A stretch of 64,000 nt of DNA, taken from Planctomycetaceae bacterium. GTDB taxonomy: Bacteria > Planctomycetota > Planctomycetia > Pirellulales > Pirellulaceae. The notes beneath the pieces were generated by a model. The model made no database searches and was not told where the DNA came from. It saw nothing but the letters and a program-made list of their open reading frames with translations. Where the stretch lies: the NCBI GenBank assembly GCA_007121535.1, contig SKKK01000047.1:1-64000 (forward strand), given 5' to 3'. Of the stretch, positions 27,013 to 34,823 are shown in pieces (position 1 is the first letter of the stretch; every line of letters begins with the position of its first letter). The translations under genes and the position numbers were made by a program.

Positions 27013-27591
27013 ATGCCCATTTTAGCTGAGCAACCATGTGTGTTTCCAGAGGATTTGCTTGAAAATAACGAGGAACTCGGCCCTCAGGAGTCCGAGCGAG
27101 TTTGGTGGGCCATTTATACTAGGTCTCGGCAGGACAAAGCACTGGCTCGCGACCTGTTCGCCAACGAGATCCCGTTCTATTTCCCGCAAGTCGCGCGGGA
27201 ACGTCTGGTTCGACGGCGTCGAGTTCGAACGCTCGACCCCGTTTTTCCAGGTTACGTGTTCCTATTCGGGACACCCGAGGAACGAGTGGATTCGCTGAAG
27301 ACAAACAGGATTTCCCGAATCCTGCCGGTACCCGATCAAGACGAACTGTTCCGGGATCTCCGGCAATTGGCCGAATTGATCGCCATCGGGGCCCCGCTGA
27401 CCGTAGAACAGCGTCTGTGTCCTGGCCGCCAAGCCCGGATACACAATGGCCCGCTGGCTGGACTGGAAGGTACGATCATGAAGCGCCGAGGAACGGATCG
27501 GCTACTGATCGCCGTCAATTTCTTGCAGCAAGGGGTGTCCATCGAGATCAACGATTTTCTCGTTGAACCAGTTTGGCAAGCCAACACATGA
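27013..27591 (+). CDS. NusG paralogue (RfaH/UpxY/LoaP-type antitermination factor)
   Basis: 192 residues from ATG 27013, which follows AGGAAGGG at ideal spacing; a GTG at 26983 is less likely. The NGN domain starts W-W-A-I-Y-T-R-S-R-Q-D-K-A-L-A-R-D-L and continues with F-Y-F-P-Q-V and P-V-F-P-G-Y-V-F-L, the NusG core that contacts the RNA polymerase clamp. The KOW domain follows: G-R-Q-A-R-I-H-N-G-P-L-A-G-L-E-G-T-I-M-K-R-R-G, ending E-I-N-D-F-L-V-E-P. Such paralogues usually sit first in polysaccharide operons. Here only a small KOW-like gene follows on the same strand. It has no secE/rplK neighbours, so it is not housekeeping NusG. Confidence 0.88.
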   Translation: MPILAEQPCVFPEDLLENNEELGPQESERVWWAIYTRSRQDKALARDLFANEIPFYFPQVARERLVRRRRVRTLDPVFPGYVFLFGTPEERVDSLKTNRISRILPVPDQDELFRDLRQLAELIAIGAPLTVEQRLCPGRQARIHNGPLAGLEGTIMKRRGTDRLLIAVNFLQQGVSIEINDFLVEPVWQANT

Positions 27592-27685
27592 CCCCACTCT
27601 GGTGATTCTGGCAGGCTCACCACAGCTTCGAACCTGACAGTTCCCGAATATTTCGTCGGTTCCTGGCTGTTTTCGTGAGTACATT

Positions 27686-28045
27686 ATGCCCCTTATGCCA
27701 TTATACAACTGTACCAATCAAGGTGTGGCTACAGTAGAATATGGCAACCAGATAAATTGGGGTATTTGGGAAATGCATGAGGGCGCCAAGTTAAATGATC
27801 TCGATCGTTCGGGACATACACATTCTCAATCAACCCCGTGCTCATCGCCATCGACGCCTACGTCCCACTCGCCGGACATGGTGGGATACAATCAGCGAGT
27901 CGTGATCAATAGCGGCGTGCTGGCCGGATGGTATGGCCAGCGGATTCACAGCGACGTTGCCGCTCGATGTCTAGTTCAACTGGAAGGAACTGGTTACAGC
28001 CTCGTGGTGGAAATCGACGAGGAACTTGTGGAGTGGCAAAGCTGA
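27686..28045 (+). CDS. Small KOW-like protein, hypothetical
   Basis: 119 residues if the ATG at 27686 is used; there is no good ribosome-binding site and an ATG at 27773 is an alternative. The first 60 residues are Ser/Pro/Asn-rich without homology. The last 50 (Q-R-V-V-I-N-S-G-V-L-A-G-W-Y-G-Q-R-I... to V-V-E-I-D-E-E-L-V-E-W) match in spacing the KOW domain of the NusG paralogue just upstream (I-H-N-G-P-L-A-G-L-E-G ... I-E-I-N-D-F-L-V-E-P). It may be a stand-alone KOW accessory or a decayed duplicate of that C-terminal domain. Base composition is lower in GC at its 5' end than in the neighbours. Confidence 0.55.
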   Translation: MPLMPLYNCTNQGVATVEYGNQINWGIWEMHEGAKLNDLDRSGHTHSQSTPCSSPSTPTSHSPDMVGYNQRVVINSGVLAGWYGQRIHSDVAARCLVQLEGTGYSLVVEIDEELVEWQS

Positions 28046-28098
28046 TTCGCTCGTTCACGCTTCGGGCTGCGAATAATTCTGGCCGTAAGAATCTGTTA

Positions 28099-28195
28099 AG
28101 CACCGTTCGAGAAATATCCGATGTCCCCTCGCCACTCCGGGGAGAGGGCAGGGTGAGGGGGCCGAAAGTGCGTCAGTTATTTCTCGAACGGTGCT
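28099..28195. repeat. Inverted-repeat element, family C
   Basis: Perfect 18-bp terminal inverted repeats AGCACCGTTCGAGAAATA (28099-28116) and its complement (28178-28195) surround 61 bases. The interior holds an imperfect hairpin CCCTC...CTCCGGGGAGAGGG and a G-rich run. This is the structure of a short non-autonomous mobile element. It is the only copy in this window. Confidence 0.7.
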
Positions 28196-28239
28196 AAGCC
28201 GACAGAATGTTCGGCTCCTCCGGCCTGTTCCAACGGACG

Positions 28240-28527
28240 CTAGCCGTCTTGGGTGGCTTGGTGCGAATCGTTTTTGATGCCCACATCGATCAGGAAATCG
28301 CAACCATACCGATCGTCCTCGACCAGGCACCCGGACGCTTCAGATCCTTTCAAAATGAACGCCGGATTCCCGGGAAGAGCCTCTCCTTCGTCTTCGAGGG
28401 GGATACGCACAATAGGACCAAGGTCTTCATCCTGCTGGAAAACGGCAGTACAGCGAAAAACTTGATGGCACCCACCGCGCCTGATCACGACTGCGATATG
28501 CTTTCCATGATACATCGTTAGGTCCAT
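28240..28527 (-). CDS. Hypothetical protein
   Basis: 95 residues from ATG 28527; the frame is open to a TTG at 28665 and no start has a clear ribosome-binding site. The sequence M-D-L-T-M-Y-H-G-K-H-I-A-V-V-I is followed by alternating beta-strand-like stretches (V-F-R-C-T-A-V-F, P-I-V-R-I-P-L, P-A-F-I-L-K-G, C-D-F-L-I-D-V-G-I). It looks like a small beta-rich domain. I do not recognise a family. It lies, convergent to the KOW-like gene, inside the accessory block 26.7-31.3 kb. Confidence 0.5.
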   Translation of the reverse strand: MDLTMYHGKHIAVVIRRGGCHQVFRCTAVFQQDEDLGPIVRIPLEDEGEALPGNPAFILKGSEASGCLVEDDRYGCDFLIDVGIKNDSHQATQDG

Positions 28528-28672
28528 TTTTGGCTCTTTTGGCCCGCGCCGATTTCTGGATTCGTCGCGGTCAACACTGTCTCGTCGCAGAGGTTCCCGT
28601 AGTTCGGCATGCGAACTACTGGAATCAGCTCTAGCACTACTTATCATGTATGTTCTATCAGCCAAAATAATG

Positions 28673-28702
28673 GCGACAAGCCGGTGCTGCTTCAGCTATA
28701 AT
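28673..28702 (+). promoter_or_regulatory. Candidate sigma-70-type promoter of the small YLDWL gene
   Basis: A perfect -10 hexamer TATAAT (28697-28702) stands 18 bases after GCGACA (28673-28678), which matches TTGACA at four of six positions. The first downstream start codon is the ATG at 28766, giving a leader of about 55 nt. Confidence 0.4.
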
Positions 28703-28765
28703 CAATGATGCGTTAGCAAAAAACTTCTGCTACACGTGTTCATTGCCGAAAAATTGTAATCAATC

Positions 28766-28981
28766 ATGTCCCACGAAATCGCCAAATTGTTGCTCGAGCA
28801 CGCCGAAACGTTCCTCGAGCGTAGCGAAGCCGTCGAAGCGGCCTTGTCCTTGGGTATGCCCCTCCATGAAATTGAAGCCTACCTCGATTGGCTGGAATTG
28901 CTCCAAAACTCGCGTGCACCCGACGAAAACTCAGCGAGCATGGACCAAAGCCCAGAAACTAACCAAGACACCTCCAACTAG
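28766..28981 (+). CDS. Small YLDWL-motif protein, copy 1; function unknown
   Basis: 71 residues. Residues about 18-47 read E-R-S-E-A-V-E-A-A-L-S-L-G-M-P-L-H-E-I-E, continuing A-Y-L-D-W-L-E. This stretch aligns without gaps with the small protein at 31036-31218 (R-S-E-S-V...G-I-P-I-H-Q-I-E-S-Y-L-D-W-L-D). The pattern is two amphipathic helices joined by a G-[MI]-P turn, like a helix-turn-helix or a short interaction module. The C-terminus is acidic and Asn/Gln-rich. The ATG lacks a ribosome-binding site, but a good -10 box lies 64 bases upstream. Conservation between the two copies in one frame, while the DNA differs, argues for a real coding gene. The competing frame from 28743 encodes a Lys/Pro/Ser-rich product and was rejected. 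Confidence 0.7.
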   Translation: MSHEIAKLLLEHAETFLERSEAVEAALSLGMPLHEIEAYLDWLELLQNSRAPDENSASMDQSPETNQDTSN

Positions 28982-29156
28982 CTGTCATTACCTGCCTGGG
29001 TGAAACCCCACGTAGTTTGCATTCGCAATCGTGCTGGACGACCGCCACTCAACTCATTATAGACCACCGCGAGAGCAATCCTTACAGAAGAAGCCGGGAA
29101 ACCTTCGTTTTTTTCGTTCAGCTAAGGTATTCCTTGAATTAACCCCCTATTCTTGT

Positions 29157-30920
29157 TTATTGCTTGCTGGCTGATCCTGTGATTTGCCCAGCATAGGTGG
29201 TGCCTACTCGTGCTTCAATTTCATCGATCACCTGCTGGTAGAGAATGCCGCCAACACCTCCAAAGTACGCATCCATTTGGGCGTCAGAAAAACCCTCAGG
29301 TAAATCCGCCGCCTCAGGAAAAACTTGATCCAGGCGCCAAGGACCAGCCAGAAATTTTTGGATGCGGCGTGCCGAATCCGGATCGGCGGTAGCAGCCATA
29401 GCCAAGGTTGTGCCGGCCCGATTGGCCAGCAGATCCGAAAAGGAGAATCCGCTGCCACCGGGTCCTGCGTCCAGTTCTTCCTTCAGCAATCCCGCAGCAT
29501 CGCTGGCATTCTCCGAAGACCAAATGGCCAACGCCGCACTCACCGTAAAGTGCCGCACCCAATCGGCTCGGCCGCGCACCGTCGCTTTGCCCATATGCCG
29601 CCCGACCGCCTTGCGCAATTCGGCATCCAGTACACGACCCGAAGCCCATTCGACGTACACGTGTCCTGTCACAATCCCCAGCGCATAGATGGCCGCTCGG
29701 TTCTCCTGCACAGGGTCCTGTCCGTCTTGCGAGCGGTCCTGCGCCAGCTCAAAAGCGCTTCGCAACAGACCAGCAAACTTCGGCTCACCGTCCGGCAAGT
29801 CATCGGCCGCCGCCAACAGCCGCTCGACATAGATCCGCACCGTGCCCGCCGCCTGATCGGGAGCACCCAGTCGCAGGACCAACTCGCGCATTCGCTGCCG
29901 AATCGATTCGCGATCGATGACCACGGTCACCCCTTGCTCAGCGACGTACAGCAAGCGGATGGCGCGAATCACTTTCCCCGACTCAGGGTCCGCGGTCATT
30001 CGCAAGACAATCTCCCTCGATAAGAAGTCCAACAGCCATCCCGGAACACGCAGCCTTCCCAGCCGTGCATCCAGCACTCGCAGCTTCAACTCGCCCGCGT
30101 CGACCAGCACCCCCGTGTCGATTTGAACGTTGACGTGCTGACCGGGACGTATGGCCCACGACGCCTGCATCCGAAAAACGTTCTCGCGCAGCAACAGCCG
30201 ACCCCGACTGCCTTGCAATTCGACCGACATCGCCCAGTTCAACAACAAATCCAAATCGTGCGGTGTCAGGTGGATGAACTGCAAACCGTCCAGATCTGGC
30301 TCGTCTCGGAAAAGGCTGACCAAGTGCCGCTTGTCCGCCGACGTGACCTCGACGGCTCGAAGAGGCAGTGGCGCCGATTCGAAAATCGAACGATGGATCG
30401 TCCAGACACCGATCGAGGTCAACATCAATCCCAAAGCAGGGGGAGCCAGCAGCCACCATCGCCATACCCCGCCTCGAGACCAAGACCAGCCGGTCCAAAC
30501 ACCTGTCAGACAGGCCAAGCCAAGCGGCAAACCCGCCAGTCGAACGATCGGATCGGCGATGAACAACAGCGCCACCACCGTGCCCATCGACAGCGCCGCG
30601 GCGAGCCCCAACGGCAGAACGCCCGCAGTACGATTCGGGCGACCATAAGCGACAGCCAGAGAAACCAGCGCACCCCATACAAGCATCTCTGCCCCACAGC
30701 GCACGCCCAAACCCATCATAACATACAAGTACCTTACCAATACGGATAGATTGTGTAGGTCCCACGCAGTAGGGGGTGAGGCGAGGGCCGGTACAACCAC
30801 CAGGAACGAGTAGGCCAGCCACGCAGACCATAGCGCGGACAGCAACACCCAAAACCGTCCCGATCGGAACGGGCCACCGACGGTAAACAAAACAGACTTG
30901 ATCCTCAAATACAGCGTCAC
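29157..30920 (-). CDS. Large membrane-anchored protein of unknown function
   Basis: 587 residues, GTG start at 30920. The N-terminal third has five hydrophobic segments (about 24-46, 65-90, 98-123, 125-145, 155-175); the rest is soluble and probably extracytoplasmic. The C-terminal domain carries a conserved-looking block: R-A-D-W-V-R-H-F-T-V-S-A-A-L-A, then G-G-S-G-F-S-F-S-D-L-L-A-N-R-A-G-T. I have seen this D-L-x-A-x-R-A-G pattern in uncharacterised bacterial proteins but know no function. The middle region resembles beta-rich structural domains (D-A-R-L-G-R-L-R-V-P-G-W-L). It lies between the two small YLDWL-motif genes, transcribed opposite to them. Confidence 0.75.
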   Translation of the reverse strand: MTLYLRIKSVLFTVGGPFRSGRFWVLLSALWSAWLAYSFLVVVPALASPPTAWDLHNLSVLVRYLYVMMGLGVRCGAEMLVWGALVSLAVAYGRPNRTAGVLPLGLAAALSMGTVVALLFIADPIVRLAGLPLGLACLTGVWTGWSWSRGGVWRWWLLAPPALGLMLTSIGVWTIHRSIFESAPLPLRAVEVTSADKRHLVSLFRDEPDLDGLQFIHLTPHDLDLLLNWAMSVELQGSRGRLLLRENVFRMQASWAIRPGQHVNVQIDTGVLVDAGELKLRVLDARLGRLRVPGWLLDFLSREIVLRMTADPESGKVIRAIRLLYVAEQGVTVVIDRESIRQRMRELVLRLGAPDQAAGTVRIYVERLLAAADDLPDGEPKFAGLLRSAFELAQDRSQDGQDPVQENRAAIYALGIVTGHVYVEWASGRVLDAELRKAVGRHMGKATVRGRADWVRHFTVSAALAIWSSENASDAAGLLKEELDAGPGGSGFSFSDLLANRAGTTLAMAATADPDSARRIQKFLAGPWRLDQVFPEAADLPEGFSDAQMDAYFGGVGGILYQQVIDEIEARVGTTYAGQITGSASKQ

Positions 30921-31035
30921 ACGTCAATCATTCATGGTTCGCGGGTCGCGGCATGGGATTTGCCCCTGCATCTTCTCAGTTCTTTACGTTCCGATTGCTT
31001 CGCCCGTTTTCGATGATACCAATTCGGAGAACTCG

Positions 31036-31218
31036 ATGAACATTGCCTCATACGAACTGAAAGCCGGTGCTGCGGTCATGCAGCCCGCATCCCAGACTCT
31101 CGACATTCAATCGCCGGAACGAAGCGAATCAGTCAAAAACTACATTTCGCAGGGCATTCCCATACACCAGATTGAATCGTACCTCGACTGGTTAGATGCC
31201 GTTGAACAGACCGGATAG
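31036..31218 (+). CDS. Small YLDWL-motif protein, copy 2; function unknown
   Basis: 60 residues from an ATG with GGAGA five bases upstream. The C-terminal half R-S-E-S-V-K-N-Y-I-S-Q-G-I-P-I-H-Q-I-E then S-Y-L-D-W-L-D-A-V is homologous to the protein at 28766-28981. Identical positions include R, S, E, V, G, P, H, I, E, Y, L, D, W and L. The N-terminal 28 residues are unrelated, so the motif region is the conserved unit. Together the two copies flank the 587-residue membrane protein gene. A 34-codon open frame follows at 31234-31338 but has no supporting evidence. Confidence 0.7.
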   Translation: MNIASYELKAGAAVMQPASQTLDIQSPERSESVKNYISQGIPIHQIESYLDWLDAVEQTG

Positions 31219-31469
31219 CTGCCACGATAAACCATGTCCCAACTCTGCGAACAAGTCAACCCTTCGTTCGCTTGGTGCTCGCCTTTCCTCGAAAACGGCC
31301 AAGAAGATGAGTCCATTGCCCGCATTCCTGGCCGTTAACCGCCGGTTAACGTCAACTTCACATCATCGACAACCCTTGGTATACAACCACGCGAACCCCA
31401 GACACTGTTCGCGTTCCCGGGCCAACGATGCGAGTTCCGCCTGTTCGGATTGGGTCAACAGGCCTTTTC

Positions 31470-31493
31470 GGTGATGGTGATGGTGATGGTGAT
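31470..31493. repeat. Short tandem repeat (GGTGAT)x4
   Basis: Four perfect copies of a six-base unit. It lies in the gene-free stretch 31219-31828, which otherwise contains palindromic repeat material, G/C-rich simple sequence and no supportable gene. Confidence 0.7.
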
Positions 31494-31649
31494 GCAAATG
31501 TGGAAACCGTTGACGTTGCCCTTCACCGACTTTCGCTCACCCCTCCCTAACCCTCCCCATCCAAGGGGATGGGGAACCAGGCCGACCCACCGACCCACCG
31601 CACCCCGCCTGTCGGGGAAAGACGGGGCCGGGTGTCCCGCGGTACTACT

Positions 31650-31767
31650 GGCAAGAAGATTTGGTGGCAAGAATATTGGGGGGCAGGTGGCAGACGACGG
31701 TTTTCGTGCCAGTCGCTGGGCTGACAGTCGGTATCAGAAATATTCTTGCCAAACAACATTCTTGCCA
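31650..31767. repeat. Inverted-repeat element with GGCAAGAA ends, family D
   Basis: Two direct copies of GGCAAGAAnATT (from 31650 and 31666) face two inverted copies AATATTCTTGCC (31739-31750) and ACATTCTTGCC (31757-31767). The 70-base interior includes CAGCGACTGG-type palindromic sequence. This is a short non-autonomous palindromic element. Confidence 0.6.
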
Positions 31768-31828
31768 TTCCCCCCGAGATTACTGTCCGCCGTCCCAAGT
31801 TGGAAAACCTGGCGGGTGGGGAAAAAGA

Positions 31829-32029
31829 TCATTCGTCATCCGGCTGGCGTAACATCGGCTCGATCTCGGACCAGGTGCGGTGCATGGCGATCGCATCGAT
31901 CAGTTCGTCCAGCAGTTTGTCCGGAAGCTGACGCACTCGATCCGCATGGGCCGGCGTGAACTCCGCGAAAGCGGCCGACAACTGGCGGATCAAGGTTTGG
32001 GTCTTGCCCAAGAATTGCCCCCGCTTCTC
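31829..32029 (-). pseudogene. C-terminal remnant of an Rpn/DUF4351-type transposase-like nuclease
   Basis: The last 67 codons of a longer open frame read E-K-R-G-Q-F-L-G-K-T-Q-T-L-I-R-Q-L-S, then V-R-Q-L-P-D-K-L-L-D-E-L-I-D-A-I and a final W-S-E-I-E-P-M-L. This is the arrangement of the DUF4351-like C-terminus of Rpn-type proteins (G-K-A-E-x-L-I-R-Q-L...L-D-x-L). Upstream the frame runs into a repeat (32035-32060, GGCGGGGTCAGGGACCC) and then into sequence opposing the methyltransferase gene, without family similarity. The N-terminal nuclease domain is gone. Confidence 0.6.
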
Positions 32030-32115
32030 AGGCGGTTTCGGCGGGGTCAGGGACCCTCGTCGAGCGCCAATGTATATCGGCGGGGTGAATCCGACACCTA
32101 TCGTCTTTCCGGCCC

Positions 32116-33147
32116 TTACGCTGCCGGTTTGCTGATGTGCCAGTATAGGTCGATCCCGCTGGGTTCGGCGGCGATCTGCACCTGATGCGGCGCTATGCCC
32201 GCTCGGGATGCCAATCGATCCATCTGGTCCGCCGTTCGATAGATCAGGTACCAGTTGCCGATCCACTCCATATACGCTCGGCTGGGGTTGTGCGGTGCAA
32301 AGTTGAAGACCCACGCCCTTCCTCCGGCGGGCAATGCTTGCCAGAAACGTGACAGCATCGCGGCTGCGTCGTCATCGTCCAGATAATCGAACAATCCGGT
32401 ACAGACGAGGATATCGGCGCCGTCCAGATACCTTCGGCTTCGCTCGGGTTGCGTCAGGCGAAACAGGTTCTCGCGAATCGGCTGCAACCGGCCCCCGGGG
32501 ACTTGCGGTTCCAGTCGCGAACTCGCATCCGCCAACGCCGCGGGGTCCAGGTCCAGCAGAATCAGATGCAGTTGTTGCCGTTGTCGCGGGCTCAACTGGT
32601 CGCATGCTCGTTGCAGATCCCACGCCGGACCGCTGCCGATGCTGACGACGCGAATCGCGCCGGTGGGATGTTGACGAACGTAGGCGCCAATGGCGTCGCC
32701 GACCAGCTTTGTACGGTTACGCACGGCTTGCGGCGCCGCCTGCGCCTGGAAATAGCGGTCAAAGGCAGCGCCCAGTGGATGATCGCAGATCTCGCGGGTG
32801 ACGATCATCGACAACATCTCGAAATCGCCCGCATAACCTCGCGGTTTCGACCGGGCTCGCCACTGCAATGCACCACACTCGAGCCAATCACCTGCGATGG
32901 CCCACAGCCACTGGGATGGCCCACGATTTCCGCTGCCCCAGCATCCGGTGGCACTCAACCCCTCCACCGCTCGTTGCAAAGCGGCCGACGCCAATCGATC
33001 GGTCTGCTCTGCATCCTTCCAACGCTCGGTCGATCGGAAGGCTTGCCGCAAGTCATCGTCCAAATCCCTCGCGATCGACTCGACCGATTGCCGAAGTCGG
33101 TCGCCTTCGAAAACGTTGTGGTTGAGTGACTTGGCATCCATCGTCAT
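32116..33147 (-). CDS. Class I SAM-dependent methyltransferase, PhcB-like
   Basis: About 343 residues (start at ATG 33147; GTG 33186 also possible). The N-terminal domain contains K-P-R-G-Y-A-G-D-F-E-M-L, the hallmark of proteins annotated as 3-hydroxypalmitic acid methyl ester (extracellular factor) biosynthesis enzymes. The SAM-binding motif I V-V-S-I-G-S-G-P-A-W-D is followed by L-L-D-L-D-P-A-A-L (acidic motif II) and L-V-C-T-G-L-F-D-Y-L-D-D-D. In Ralstonia the PhcB enzyme makes a fatty-acid methyl ester signal. Here substrate and role are unknown and no phcS/phcR-like genes adjoin. Glutamine synthetase lies about 100 bases upstream on the same strand. Confidence 0.82.
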   Translation of the reverse strand: MTMDAKSLNHNVFEGDRLRQSVESIARDLDDDLRQAFRSTERWKDAEQTDRLASAALQRAVEGLSATGCWGSGNRGPSQWLWAIAGDWLECGALQWRARSKPRGYAGDFEMLSMIVTREICDHPLGAAFDRYFQAQAAPQAVRNRTKLVGDAIGAYVRQHPTGAIRVVSIGSGPAWDLQRACDQLSPRQRQQLHLILLDLDPAALADASSRLEPQVPGGRLQPIRENLFRLTQPERSRRYLDGADILVCTGLFDYLDDDDAAAMLSRFWQALPAGGRAWVFNFAPHNPSRAYMEWIGNWYLIYRTADQMDRLASRAGIAPHQVQIAAEPSGIDLYWHISKPAA

Positions 33148-33245
33148 TCCATCACAAGACGGTGCGGCGGCCCCTGTGGACTGCACGCTGAAAACAGGCG
33201 AATCTGTTGTGCCCGGAGATGGTCAACCCCATTTTCTGACAGAAC

Positions 33246-34784
33246 CTAGTGTCGATGAATATCGCGATGCATAAGACCTCGCGTATAGACCAGACGTTCC
33301 TCGTCGGACATGGCTTCCAGTTTGACGCCAAGGTATTCGTCGTCTTCCATCTCCAGCAAGTGGCGAATGTGGTCGATCACATGAGGCGGAAACACGCCGT
33401 ATTCGTCGTACAGCGAATGCTGTTCGCGCAACAGACGCGCGGCATGCACACAACTGGCGGGCAGCGACTGCAGGCGGCTTAACGTATTCTGATCCCGGAA
33501 GATATTGCCCTCGACCCGCGTCTGTTCGGCCAACTGGATCATTCTCGGCTGCGTCAATCCGTACTCGGCGGCGGTCACCAGAGCGGCCAGCAACAGGTGG
33601 CCGGATGCCGAACCGTCGGGCGAGCGGATTTCGACCGTCTGGCGGCCGCGCTGGTCCTGGTAGTCCTCGGTTTCGCGGGGGTTGATAAACCGAGCCAGAT
33701 TGGCGCCGCCGGACCATCCCAACGGCACGCGGATCAACACGGAACGATTTGAATCGCTCCAACAGATCCGCGTGGGGGCTTCCTGATTCGGCACCAGACG
33801 CCGGTACGACGTAGCAACCGTATTGCCAAACGCGGAAATCGTCGATGCATAGGTGATCAACCCGCCGATCATCTTCAGCGCGTCTTCCGATAGGCGCCCT
33901 TCGCCGGTCGCCATGAAGTTTTGACCTTTTCGAATCAGTTCCAAATGGATGTGGTATCCATTCCCTGCGATCCCCTCCTCGATCTTCGGTGCAAAGGTGG
34001 CGATGATGCCGTTTCGGTACGCGATCTTACGAATGATCCATTGGGCGATCGACATGAAATCGCCCATTTCCTCGATGGGATGCGAATGGAATTCGATTTC
34101 GTGCTGTTCCGCACGGCGTCCGTTCAACTGTGTTTCATCCGATACCATCGATTCGATGAAACCGACCTCGGAGTGCGCGTACTTGATCGCGCCGGTAATC
34201 CGCGACAGATGCCGCAGCATTTCGTTGACCACTTCGTTGCTCTTGAAGTATGGCGCTGCGGCATGATAGCCAGCTTGTCGAGATGGGATGTAGTGTTCGC
34301 CCTGGTTTGGCGAGATCAGGTAGAATTCCGGCTCGGCCAACGCCCATAATTCATAGCCCGTTCGCTGACGAAAACGCTCGTGGGCCAGAGCCAGGATATT
34401 GTCCGGGGTGAAAGGTGCTCGCCTTCCCTCGCGGTCCAGGAATCGACAGATGAAGTCCAGGCTGGTCGGATCGAACGGATTGATGAATGCCGATCGGTAG
34501 ACGGGGACCACGTACAGGTCCGATTCCCCCGCATCGACGAAACCTTTGAACAGTGAGGAACCATCAACGCGTTCGCCGGCTGCCAGGATGCGGTCCGCTT
34601 GAGCGGTATCGGAAAAAGGCAGCCTCAATTCCTTCAGCCGCCCGTCACCACCCGTGTAGCGAAAGGTGAAGCGTTCGACTTCCTTCGTTCGAACAACCTT
34701 CAGCAAATCCGCACGGCTAAAGTCGTTGCGATCCTTGCCGAGCAATTGGCAGAGTGGGTTGGCTAAAGCAAACTTTTCCGACAT
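33246..34784 (-). CDS. glnA: Glutamine synthetase family protein (GlnA-like)
   Basis: 512 residues with GGAGAGA before the ATG. An N-terminal beta-grasp-like region leads to the catalytic core: L-A-E-P-E-F-Y-L (metal Glu), H-S-E-V-G-F-I (Glu), G-N-G-Y-H-I-H (His in the H-x-H loop, corresponding to N-G-S-G-M-H), R-L-V-P-N-Q-E-A-P-T-R-I-C-W-S-D-S-N-R-S, and R-S-P-D-G-S-A-S near the C-terminus. It condenses glutamate, ammonia and ATP to glutamine. The divergence of N-G-S-G-M-H to G-N-G-Y-H-I-H and the missing typical adenylylation tyrosine make a GlnA-related variant or gamma-glutamyl ligase possible. It may be cotranscribed with the methyltransferase gene. Confidence 0.85.
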   Translation of the reverse strand: MSEKFALANPLCQLLGKDRNDFSRADLLKVVRTKEVERFTFRYTGGDGRLKELRLPFSDTAQADRILAAGERVDGSSLFKGFVDAGESDLYVVPVYRSAFINPFDPTSLDFICRFLDREGRRAPFTPDNILALAHERFRQRTGYELWALAEPEFYLISPNQGEHYIPSRQAGYHAAAPYFKSNEVVNEMLRHLSRITGAIKYAHSEVGFIESMVSDETQLNGRRAEQHEIEFHSHPIEEMGDFMSIAQWIIRKIAYRNGIIATFAPKIEEGIAGNGYHIHLELIRKGQNFMATGEGRLSEDALKMIGGLITYASTISAFGNTVATSYRRLVPNQEAPTRICWSDSNRSVLIRVPLGWSGGANLARFINPRETEDYQDQRGRQTVEIRSPDGSASGHLLLAALVTAAEYGLTQPRMIQLAEQTRVEGNIFRDQNTLSRLQSLPASCVHAARLLREQHSLYDEYGVFPPHVIDHIRHLLEMEDDEYLGVKLEAMSDEERLVYTRGLMHRDIHRH

Positions 34785-34823
34785 GGTATCTCTCCGAGTG
34801 AAAAGGAAAGCTATTCTGTAAGC

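Noticed and set aside
31234-31338. 34-codon open frame after the second YLDWL gene
   Set aside because: Too short, no ribosome-binding site, no counterpart after the first copy.
31340-31465. Minus-strand fragment reading L-L-T-Q-S-E-Q-A-E-L-A-S-L
   Set aside because: Vaguely like small planctomycete/cyanobacterial proteins adjoining toxin genes, but the match is too short and ends in unrelated sequence.
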